A DNA stretch of 64,000 nt from Flabesymbios commensalis (lineage: Eukaryota > Annelida > Polychaeta > Terebellida > Flabelligeridae), in assembly GCA_964017125.1 (NCBI GenBank), contig OZ024902.1, positions 102,206,682 through 102,270,681 on the forward strand, read 5' to 3'. The translations under genes and the position numbers were made by a program. The notes under the pieces were generated by a model. The model was not told the DNA's origin. It ran no database searches and saw nothing but the letters and a program-made list of their open reading frames with translations. Shown here in pieces: positions 56,060 to 64,000 of this stretch (positions are counted from its first letter, which is position 1; each line of letters starts with the position of its first letter).

Positions 56060-56480
56060 TTGACTAAATTCACATTTGACCTTTCTGTGACCCCTATGAC
56101 CTCAGACTTTTTCCCGATCGACAATTATTCTCGTAAACACGATTCACTCAACATTTTTTATGTATCGCTCCAAAATGTATACTATATATCCATTTCACTA
56201 ATAGCTCGGACGAGTTCGAAATTGGGCAATATTCGGACAGAAACTAGGTCATGGCGGCCAAAATGGCCGATTATCGGCCATTATTTTATTAATATGCGTA
56301 ATATCTGGGAAACCGGACCAGATAGCTAGACCATTACTATGGAACAAAATGTGCAGTTTCAGGTAGGGATATACCATGAAAAAATTCAACTTGATAAAAT
56401 TCAAAATGGCCGACTTGCGGCCACTTCTGTTAGACAAATTTTCTCGTTAACATTTTTTTATGTATCGCTCCAAAATGTAT
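56060..56480 (-). repeat. Single unit related to the 144-bp array, inside 300-bp direct repeats
   Basis: TTTATGTATCGCTCCAAAATG occurs at about 56158 and 56458. Between them, on the minus strand, GGCCGATAATCGGCCATTTT, CATAGTAATGGTCTAGC and CGGTTTCCCAGATAT parallel the array unit at 59350-60960. An isolated member of the same repeat family. Confidence 0.65.
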
Positions 56481-56623
56481 ACCATATATAGTTCGTGGTA
56501 CAGATACCAAAAAATTGGGTATTGGTACCAAATGGAGGTACCAAAAAATTGTTTGCTTTTCGTTTAGTCATACATCTGAGGAGTGTAAAATGCTATGATG
56601 GACCTCTGTAAGTAGTAGCTTGA

Positions 56624-57273
56624 AGGTGTGGTCAACTGACAAAATTCGCGGGACAAGGGTCCCCCAGAAGGCAATAGTGCCCGTGGGTAGGCCAAGGCCC
56701 TATTCCATAATAAGACTAAATATGCGCTCCATACCCAAAGCCTCATTAAGAGCAAGTTCTCAAATCACAGCAAGTTCATATATACTTGAGCGACATCTAT
56801 GAGTTAATAATTCAAAGCCCTTTGCCCTTACCCCTACTTGGTCCCTGGCTTGCAAACAAATTGACTGTATTACTGCCGGGGTTTGGAAACTGCTTGACCC
56901 CAAAAGCTTGTATTGACACTCAGTAAACACAAAACATTTGTATGACTTCATGCAATGTTGGACCAACGTCGAAAACGTTTGGCCGACGTTGTATAAATGT
57001 TATACAAATGTCTTGTGTTTGCTGGAAGCTGCAGGAGGACTTTCTCACAAACATTGTACATTTATTAAATGTTAGTTCAATGTTGGGCCAGCGTCGCAGA
57101 CGTTGGCCTAGCATTAAAACAGCATTGGATCAATGTCTCGTTTAAGTAGTATATCTTGTAATCAGTTCAGTGGCTATATTAATGCCGTCAATCTGTACTC
57201 AATAGGCAACTGTCGGCCTACACTTGACCGTCCCAGGCATGCGCATTTTGCATTTTTGCAGTTGAACACTAGT
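56624..57273. mobile_element. TTAA MITE, 650 bp, copy B
   Basis: Ends AGGTGTGGTCAACTG and CAGTTGAACACTAGT as in 39462-40029, with TTGA on the left and TTAA on the right. It is highly similar to copy A but keeps about 80 extra bases near 56960-57045. These include TCTTGTGTTTGCTGG, the end of a palindromic MITE, followed by a second partial unit (GTTCAATGTTGGGCCAGCGT). Confidence 0.85.
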
Positions 57274-57436
57274 TTAATTAAGGTTAGAAAAATCAGTTTG
57301 TTTATAATTATGTACTATCGTATTATTTTGATGATTTTCTCGCGGAAATTCTACCTTAATGTCATGCAAGTGATGAGTATTAAGATGCCCGTGGGTGGCA
57401 TCTCAATGCCTAAATTCATGCAGCTGAGAACAGAGA

Positions 57437-58200
57437 ACTGAGAACACAAAAACACACTTTGATTAAATTTAAATCAATTTTATTATGTGAAAATAACCCT
57501 TTGAGCACTGAAAATAAAAAATCATGGTACGATTTGACTAGGAAAATAATCAAAATCTTAATGAAAAATCAGTCGAGATTATATTCATCATACACACAGT
57601 TACGTCCTACAACAAGTTACTATAAACATTATGACACCACCCAAAAACATGTATGAATGTTATTTATACACAAGGGCTTAGCTTACTGCAAACTGAATAA
57701 GACAGTTATCTGGTTATTAGGACACATTTTACAAGCCGATCACATGATTATATTTTTAAAGATATGTCAAAGCAGAAATGCATGCAATCGTAACTGAGAA
57801 TACACACAAAAAGAAAATTATTAAATGTATTTTAATATGCGAAAATAACCCTTTTAGCACTGAAAAAGAAAATCCCGACGTGTAAATCGAAAATATACAA
57901 TTTAACTAGGAAATAAATAATATATTGATGAATAATCATTCCAGATAATATTCATCATACCCAGCAAACACGACACATCCACAACATTGTTGGGCAAATG
58001 TTGGGCCGACGTCATAGACAGTGGGCCAACATTGGGTCGATGTGTCATGCTTGCTGGGTATACACAGTTACATACTACAACAACACGGTCATTATAAACA
58101 CTATGAAAAATGTATGTGTGTCATTTTTACACAAATGCTTATATTGTAAACTTCACTGAATAAGGTAGTTATTAAGACACGTTTACAATTATGTGATGAT
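57437..58200 (+). repeat. Tandem duplication, about 360-bp unit, MITE in copy 2 only
   Basis: Unit 1 is at 57437-57795 and unit 2 starts at 57796. Shared blocks are GAAAATAACCCTTT.AGCACTG, TATATTCATCATAC/TAATATTCATCATAC, ACACAGTTAC and CATTATAAACA.TATGA. A faint third unit may follow at 58320-58430. Confidence 0.8.
57960..58058. mobile_element. Palindromic MITE with TA target duplication and matching empty site
   Basis: CCCAGCAAACACGACACATC to GATGTGTCATGCTTGCTGGG, 99 bp, flanked by TA at 57958-57959 and 58059-58060. Unit 1 of the duplication reads TTCATCATACACACAGTTAC straight through, which is the pre-insertion site with one TA. Confidence 0.9.
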
Positions 58201-58432
58201 ATTTTTAGTGATATATACTAAAATTTGTAACCGGTATAATTAAGTAAACACAATAACTATTATAACTTGGTTTGGAACAGATAATATCACATATTAAATA
58301 TAAATAACTGGCTTGAAGTGACATGACACTGTTTGCCTAGAATCAAACCAAAACAAATGTTTGTATGTTACTAAATAATGTGGTCATGGAGACAATTATT
58401 ACAAGCCATATGATTATATCCTTACATGCAAT

Positions 58433-59160
58433 ATGACAACGAGGGCAAGACGCAATGAGTTGTCTTTGAAAGATAAAGTTAAATTAATTAAAGCTAGCAG
58501 TTCTTCTAGTCAAAGGCAACTTGCGGATAGGTTTAATGTTAGAAGGAGTCAAGTGAACAGGATCTTGAAGCGTAAATGTATCAGGTCCATAGGCCTACAT
58601 TCAACAGAAAGCCCTGGAGCTGACAAACGATACGACCAGGCCAATTTTAAGGCATCTAATGGTTGGCTTGAGCGCTTCAAAGGTCGCCACAACATCAGCA
58701 GTGCGGTGATATCAGGGGAGAAAGGGTGTGTCGATGGCATAGTGGTTGACGATTGAAAAGAGCGACTGCCTGAGCTCATCTCTGGATATAAGCCTGACGA
58801 CATCTACAACATGGACGAAACAGGATTATTTTACCGTGCTGTACCTGATCGCACCTTGGACATAAAGGGTCAAGAGTGCACCAGCGGCAAGAAAGCCAAA
58901 GAGAGGATTAGAATCGCCCTATGTGTGAGCATGACTGGCGAGTTTGAGCGCCCGATGGTCATCGGTCGCGCTGCCAAACCACGCTGCTTCAAGGATCTCT
59001 GTCCTTATAAGTTGCCTGTGACATGGTAGTTTAACAAGAAGGCATGGATGACTACAGAACTGTTCAACGAATGGATAAGAAACTTAAACAAGAAGATGTC
59101 TTCACAGAATAGGAAGGTGTTGTTAATGTTAGACAATGCCCCATCCCACCCTGAACAAGA
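58433..59160 (+). pseudogene. Tigger/pogo transposase, N-terminal half
   Basis: The frame from ATG 58433 shows an N-terminal helix-turn-helix (LSLKDKVKLIKASSSSSQRQ, LADRFNVRRSQVNRILKRK), part of the second CENP-B-type DNA-binding domain (NFKASNGWLERFKGRHNIS), then the DDE core with DDIYNMDETGLFYRAVPDRT and KVLLMLDNAPSHPE. These hold the first two catalytic Asp. Residues between the two DNA-binding domains are missing compared with TIGD-like proteins, so an internal deletion is likely. Two in-frame stops (TGA 58754, TAG 59027) break it. It is interrupted after HPEQ by the insert at 59161. Upstream I did not find the expected 5' inverted repeat. Confidence 0.9.
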
Positions 59161-61552
59161 CTACATGTATAAGTCCAGGAGCTCCCGCTCCGAATTAGCA
59201 TTAAGCAATTTTGTGTAGGGTTATTAATGTAGTCCTAGGTCAAAAATCAAGACGCAAGACAACTAGGTCTAAGAGACTCAGTCTAAGAGGAAGATAAGAG
59301 CTAGACAGTCTGTCAGAGATTGCAAACCTCCATTGAAATTAATGATCCTTTGGAATCAGTATCCCGGTAATGGTCTACCTATCTGGCACGGTTTACCTGA
59401 TATCAGGCCAATCGAGGTAAATAATGGTTGATTTACGGTCATTTTGAATTTGATAGAGACTAGTTAAAAAATTTCAGGGTGCATCGTCCCCCGAAACCTC
59501 ACATTTTGTTTTATAGTAATGGACTAGCATCTAACACAGTTTGCAAAATATTAGGCATGTGAAAGTAAATAATGGCCGATAGGCAGGCGGCTATTTTGAG
59601 TTTGATCGAGTCTAAATTTTTCAAGATGCATCCTGTCCTGAAATTTCACATTTTGTTTTATAGTAATGGTCTAGCAATCTAGCACGGTTCACCAAATAAC
59701 GGCCATGTGAAAGTGAATAATGGCCTAAAGGCAGTTATTTTGAAGTTGATCAAGTCTAAATTTTTCAAGATGCATGCTCTCCTGAAATCTCACATTTTGT
59801 TTTATGGTAATGGTCTAGCAATCTAGTACGGTTTAGTTAATAACGGCCATGTGAAAGTGAATAATGGCCGATAGGCGGCCATTTTAAATTTGAACGAGTC
59901 AATTTTTTTAAAGATGCATCCTTTCCTGAAATCTCACATTTTGTTTTATAGTAATGGTCTAGCTATCTAACACAGTTTACCAAATATCAGCAATGTGAAA
60001 GTAAATAGTGGCCGATAGGCGGCCATTTTGAATTTGATTGAGTCGAAAGTTTTTAAAAGGCATCCTCTCCGGAAACGTCACATTTTGTTTTATAGTAATG
60101 ATCTAGCACGGTTTACCTGATATCAGGCCTATCGAGGTAAATAATGCTGATTTTAGGCCATTTTGAATTCGTAAGTTAAAAAATTTCAGGGTGCATCCTC
60201 CCCCGAAAACTCACATTTTGCTTTATAGTAATGGTCTAGCCATCTAGCACGGTTTACCAAATATCGGCCATGTGAAAATGAATAATGGCCGAAAAGGCGG
60301 CTATTTTGAATTTGAATAAGTAAACATTTTTCAAGGTGCATCCTCATCTGAAATCTCATATTTCGTTTTATAGTAATGGTCTAGCCATCTAGCACGGTTT
60401 ACCAAATAACGGCCATGTGAAAGTGAATAATGGCCGAAAGGCGGCCATTTTGAATTTGTTCAAGTCGAATTTTTTCAAGATGCATCCTCTCCTGAAATCT
60501 CACATTTTGTTTTATAGTAATGGTTTAGCTATCTAGCATGGTTAACCCAATATCAGGCCTGTCGAGGTGAATAATGGCCAATAGGCGGCCATTTTGAACT
60601 TGATCAAACTGAAATTTTTCAAAATGCATCCGCTATTGAAACCTTACAATTTGTTTTATAGTAATGGTGTAGCTATCTTGCGCGGTTTTCATGATATTCC
60701 GCAATATGAGGCCTATCGAGGTGAGTAATGGCCGATAGGCGGCCATTTTAAATTTTATCGACTTGAAATTTTTTAAGATGCATCCTCTCCTGAAAGCTTA
60801 CAATTTGTTTTATAGTAATGGTGTAGCTATCTATATGAGGCCTATCGAGGTGAATAATGGCCGATAGGCGGCCATTTTGAATTTTATTGATATGAAATTT
60901 TTCAAGATGCATTCTCTCCTGAAACCTTACAATTTGTTTTATAGTATCTTGAGCGGTTTTCATGATATTCCGCAAAATATTTCTGTCGGATTCACCGATG
61001 TTATAAAATAGGTCAAAATGCTGGGTCAACTTTAAGGTCAAGGTCCAAAAAACTGAAAAGGCACAACTAGGGACCTTAGAGAACATGTATGTGCAATATG
61101 ACTGTAATCGGCCCAGTACTTTTCGAGATCTGCTCCGGAAACGAAGTGTGTGTCAAAACGTCCAAATAGGTCATAGTTCTGAACCAAAAGTAGGTCAAAG
61201 TTCATATACCCCAAAAGGCACAACTAGACCCCCTAGAGGTGTTGTGTGTAAAATTTGAAGACAATCGGACAAGTACTTTCAGAGATATGCTCCGGAAACG
61301 AAATGTTCACGGACGGCCCAACGGCCCAACGCCGTAACATCATCATTTTCTCCTCTGCGACCTTGCATATTGAATTTCGATCAAAAATATTTTAACCTGT
61401 CTATTATCCACCTGGAAGTAACCCACATACCAAAAATTGTTATCCTAGCTTATTTTCTTGCAAAGTTATAGGCAAAAGAAGAGGTAAAAAACAGAACGGA
61501 GGTAGAATCCATAGCTCCCTCCTTCTCACCTACGGTGACGGCGGGAGCTAAA
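59161..61552. mobile_element. 2.4-kb insert in the transposon, AAGA target duplication likely
   Basis: Transposase codons run ...CATCCT GAACAAGA | insert | AAGATCTCAGCAATG..., with AAGA at both junctions (59157-59160 and 61553-61556). Near the borders GGAGCTCCCGCTCC and, inverted, TAGCTCCCGCCGTCACC partly match. Most of the insert is the 144-bp tandem array (separate entry). The right part has GTACTTTCAGAGATATGCTCC and GTACTTTTCGAGATCTGCTCC blocks and ACGGACGGCCCAACGGCCCA. No coding frame is seen. Family unknown. Confidence 0.7.
59350..60960. repeat. Tandem array, about eleven units of roughly 144 bp
   Basis: CACATTTTGTTTTATAGTAA (with variants) recurs at about 59500, 59650, 59795, 59939, 60083 and onward at a near-constant 144-147 bp step. 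Each unit also has TCTAGC..TCTAGCACGGTTTACC, AATAATGGCCGATAGGCGGC, CATTTTGAATTTGATC and TTCAAGATGCATCCTCTCCT. Two unit types alternate in blocks: one with CCATGTGAAAGTGA, one with ATCAGGCCTATCGAGGT. Confidence 0.9.
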
Positions 61553-61554
61553 AA

Positions 61555-62238
61555 GATCTCAGCAATGTTAAATGTCTGTTTCTCCCTGCAAACACCACGT
61601 CTGTGCTCCAGCCACTGGACCAAGGCATCATACAAAATGTAAAGATGCATTACAAGAGGAAACTGCTTAATTGTGCTCTAGCTAAGATCGAGACAGCATC
61701 ATCTGTGGTTGAGGTCCAAAAATCAGTCAACGTGCTGGATGCTTGCCAATGGGCTGCATCTGATGTTTCTGTCGCTAAGAGTATCACTGTAGTGAAGTGC
61801 TTAGCTGAGGCTGGAGTGTGTCCTTTGGATGAAAAAGAGAAGGAAGATCCAGATGATGATGCCCCTTTAGTTCAACTTCTGGGTCTAGCCACTGAGCGAC
61901 TGAGCTTGGAGCAACCCCTCGACATTGATGAATTCCTGACTCTGGATGATGATGTTCCAGCTACTGAAGAGCTGCATGATGGCTGGGAGGAGGAGTTGGC
62001 ACAGGAGCATGACACCAAGGAAGAAGTAGAGGATATTGAAGAAGAAGATTCTACAGACCATCCAAAACCCAAGAACTTGACAGAGGCACTTGAAGCTGCT
62101 GCTGGCCTCATTTTATTTTGCACTGAGAGAGGCTATGACAAGACATTACATTTCTTTACTGGACAAGAGCAGCTACATAAAATCGCAGTGGAAGCGAAGT
62201 GTAATGTTAAGCAGACAACATTAGACAGTTTTTTTTAG
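61555..62238 (+). pseudogene. Tigger/pogo transposase, C-terminal half
   Basis: The open frame continues the interrupted protein: DLSNVKCLFLPANTTSVLQP then LDQGIIQNVKMHYKRKLLN. The third catalytic Asp is in LQPLDQG. A long acidic tail (DDDVPATEELHDGWEEE..., VEDIEEEDSTDHPKPKNLTE) and a final helical part ending TTLDSFF follow. Uninterrupted 227 codons to TAG. It closely resembles TIGD4/TIGD6-like proteins in layout. Together with the N half only two stops, one deletion and the insert separate it from an intact protein, so decay is moderate. Confidence 0.9.
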
Positions 62239-62477
62239 TAAAACATAATTATTATTTGTCATGACATCGCCTAGAAATTGTATATAAATTGAATACATGT
62301 ATATATAAAGAAGATAATATCACCGTTTGATAAATTACAATAAAGACCATATTCTATTAAACACATTGATTTTGTGTTTCCCTTATTCAATCTAGCGTTT
62401 TCACTAATAGGGACAACTCACTAAACGAGACACTTCAGGGCGGTTAGAGTACTGTCCCTATTACCGAGGTTCTACTG
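62239..62477 (+). mobile_element. 3' end and terminal inverted repeat of the Tigger element
   Basis: AATAAA lies at about 62339, and the element ends at 62477. On the minus strand the end reads CAGTAGAACCTCGGTAATAG, then GGACAG, a classic Tigger/pogo terminus. It is followed by TA at 62478-62479, as expected for TA target duplication. An internal partial repeat (ACTAATAGGGACAACTCACT) precedes it. The 5' partner end is not visible upstream of 58433. Confidence 0.85.
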
Positions 62478-62689
62478 TAGTTATATTATAAAAAAAGCTG
62501 ACTAGTCATTTAAAAAACATTACCTAACTGTTCCTCAAAAGTTGCAACAGAGATATATATTTCATACAAGCGATGACTGACTAGCTGCAAATGACAAGCA
62601 ACACATGACTAGCTACAGACGACGGTTTACCTAGGAAAATACACATTTTAATGATTAATTATTTAAAGACTAGTTATTATATGGACAAT

Positions 62690-63415
62690 TACATAAGCCT
62701 ATGATCATTTTAACGATACAATCTTCGAGATCTTCATCTTCTTGAATATTGGAGCAGTCTTTCAGAAAGCATGCATCTGTACATTTTAGTTCATTGCTTA
62801 CATATTGGCAGGATGACCATTGGCAATCCCCTTTGCAGTGACAGGACATACAATTGAGGACCATATCCATTGCACTGTCAAGTCGCCATTGTCTACTGAC
62901 CAACCATGACCATCTGCAGGGTTTGTTACCCGAGGTAACTCTTCCAAACAGTGTTGCCATATTGCTGCTTGGTAGTTATGGTAGTTGGCTCTTTTGTCAC
63001 GAAGACAGTTGGAGGCAGTCACTACAGGGTGGGAGCTCTCCAGAAGCTACAGCTCCTTCCTTGGCTCTGAATAACTCATAACGTGGATTATTTACATCAT
63101 CTGGAACAGTCCATTGATGACCAAATCTGGCAAAATCATCTTGGAATTTCTTGTTCTCAATCAGAAGTTTCAATGCGCTAAATTTTCATGGCCAGAAAAT
63201 GAACTTACTGTGTCGCATTCTGTAAACGAATGCATGTCGATCAGTGAGCTGCATACCCCTCTCCCTATTACAAATGCCAACTTTTTTACATCTATCAGTC
63301 TGATCCGTGACTTGCCGGACCTCTGTATCATATATGTGTATGTAGATATTGGAATCGATGTAATTGCAAAATCGCAGGCAGAGAAGCAAAATGTCAGTGT
63401 CACCAGTTACTAAAA
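62690..63415 (-). pseudogene. Broken copy of an orphan family with GDTD motif and cysteine-rich tail
   Basis: Minus-strand translation contains, in order, VTGDTDILLLCLRFCNYIDS, RLIDVKKLAFVIG, MHSFTECDTVSSFSGHE, ELFRAKEGAVASGELPPCSD, YQAAIWQHCLEELPRVTNPA followed by DGHGWSVDNGDLTVQW, and CMSCHCKGDCQWSSC...LKCTDACFLKDCSNI. I recall a multi-copy family in aquatic animals with DTDV, 'GCDTVSAFAG' and a CXC-like cysteine tail, and this fits. Its origin and function are unsettled to me, and a mobile-element link is likely. The copy is broken and lacks its N-terminal part. Confidence 0.65.
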
Positions 63416-63489
63416 TAATTGATTTGTAACCCTAAGCATACTTGGCATGCAAGAGAATGCGAGTGTCTGCTTCTTCTTGAGAGGTCTTC

Positions 63490-63775
63490 TACTCTTCATC
63501 ATTAAATTGTACAGCGAAACTCAAGTCTCCGGCCGTCTGGGCATGTCTGGGGGTATATCCCCTAGACATGCCCAGAACCCCTTATCGGGCGAGCGAAGGA
63601 AAACGCTCTCAATAACCCACCATGCCCTATCACCCCCACCCTCACATCATCATCTGTACATCATTCATCTCATCAATTGACTACAACGTTTTTATCGTAT
63701 TATAATGTCACTTAAAAGACCTTTTGTGCCGAAAAGTGACGTAAAGCAATGATTTACTACTACTACTCTTCAACC
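63490..63775 (+). mobile_element. Unclassified repeat with TAC-rich border, copy 2
   Basis: Plus-strand match to 36908-37335: ATTGTACAGCGAAACTCAAG, the hairpin GGGCATGTCTGGGGG...CCCCTAGACATGCCC, GGGCGAGCGAAGGAAAACGC, CACCATGCCCTATCACCCCC, TTTTTATCGTATTATAATG, GCAATGATTTACTACTACTA. It is 5'-truncated relative to copy 1, and both end at the same TTTAC(TAC)n border, which suggests a 3' tail. Confidence 0.7.
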
Positions 63776-64000
63776 TCTACTGCGGATTTGTGCGTGATTC
63801 TGAAACACTTTTCATCACATATTAACTTTCGAACACAATCGTTCTCGTATGCGTGACTGCTTCCAGTCAGTAGCAATGAATTTGATATGTTGTTTTTTGC
63901 TTCATTGTGAGGTCAAAATTCGTATCGAGTTTTTTATTCTGTGGGCAGGCAATATTTGTGTAAATTGTACAACACCACTGCAGCCTCTGCCCAGTCTCTG
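63776..64000. other. Window end, nothing recognised
   Basis: Short AT-rich flank with no coding or repeat structure that I can support. Confidence 0.4.

Noticed and set aside
56620-56966. Frames conserved between the two copies of the TTAA MITE
   Set aside because: Conservation reflects recent copying of the whole element. The peptides lack domains, and both strands are open.

Overview
The window reads as nuclear DNA of an animal. It is AT-rich and gene-poor, has spliced exons with GT/AG borders, and is dominated by decayed LINEs, SINEs, DNA transposons, foldback MITEs and tandem repeats. The mix of Tigger/pogo, piggyBac, hAT-like and TTAA MITEs, CR1/L2-like LINEs and a very frequent TAGGCCTA palindrome suggests a marine invertebrate, perhaps an echinoderm or other invertebrate deuterostome. 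That placement is an impression from repeat style, not a proof. No bacterial-type operon, rRNA or credible free-standing tRNA gene was seen.

Only one host gene can be built with confidence. It is a minus-strand dispanin (CD225/IFITM-like) gene with three coding exons at 14076-13609, 12826-12661 and 8330-8188. It encodes about 258 residues: a Pro/Gln/Tyr-rich cytoplasmic half with PPxY motifs, then a two-pass CD225 domain. A leader exon probably lies upstream, because a splice acceptor sits just 5' of the start codon. Its introns are full of repeats. A second possible gene start is a CpG-rich, YY1-motif-bearing stretch (about 47.05-48.4 kb) followed by a 73-codon ORF at 49677. It is not recognised.

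Layout: 1-8 kb is intergenic with TTAA foldback MITEs and an 84-bp perfect palindrome. 8.2-14.1 kb is the dispanin gene. 15-24 kb holds LINE scraps, a hAT-like MITE and many MITEs. 25-26.3 kb holds an element edged by inverted GTTCGGCCCC arrays. 27-31 kb holds large palindromic repeats and an inverted pair of fragments sharing an ORF tail. 36.6-41 kb is a LINE reverse transcriptase fragment broken by a 2.1-kb piggyBac, a 568-bp TTAA MITE and a tRNA-type SINE. 41.7-42.1 kb is a four-unit MITE array. 43-47 kb is tandem-repeat rich. 54.7 kb is a second SINE copy. 56.6-58.2 kb is a second copy of the TTAA MITE plus a duplicated segment with a clean filled/empty MITE site. 58.4-62.5 kb is a Tigger/pogo transposon split by a 2.4-kb repeat insert. 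62.7-63.4 kb is a broken copy of an orphan family with a cysteine-rich tail.

The genes do not form a pathway. The main information is a layered insertion history, in which several insertions can be polarised and their target duplications read directly. Counts of motif copies were made by eye and are approximate.
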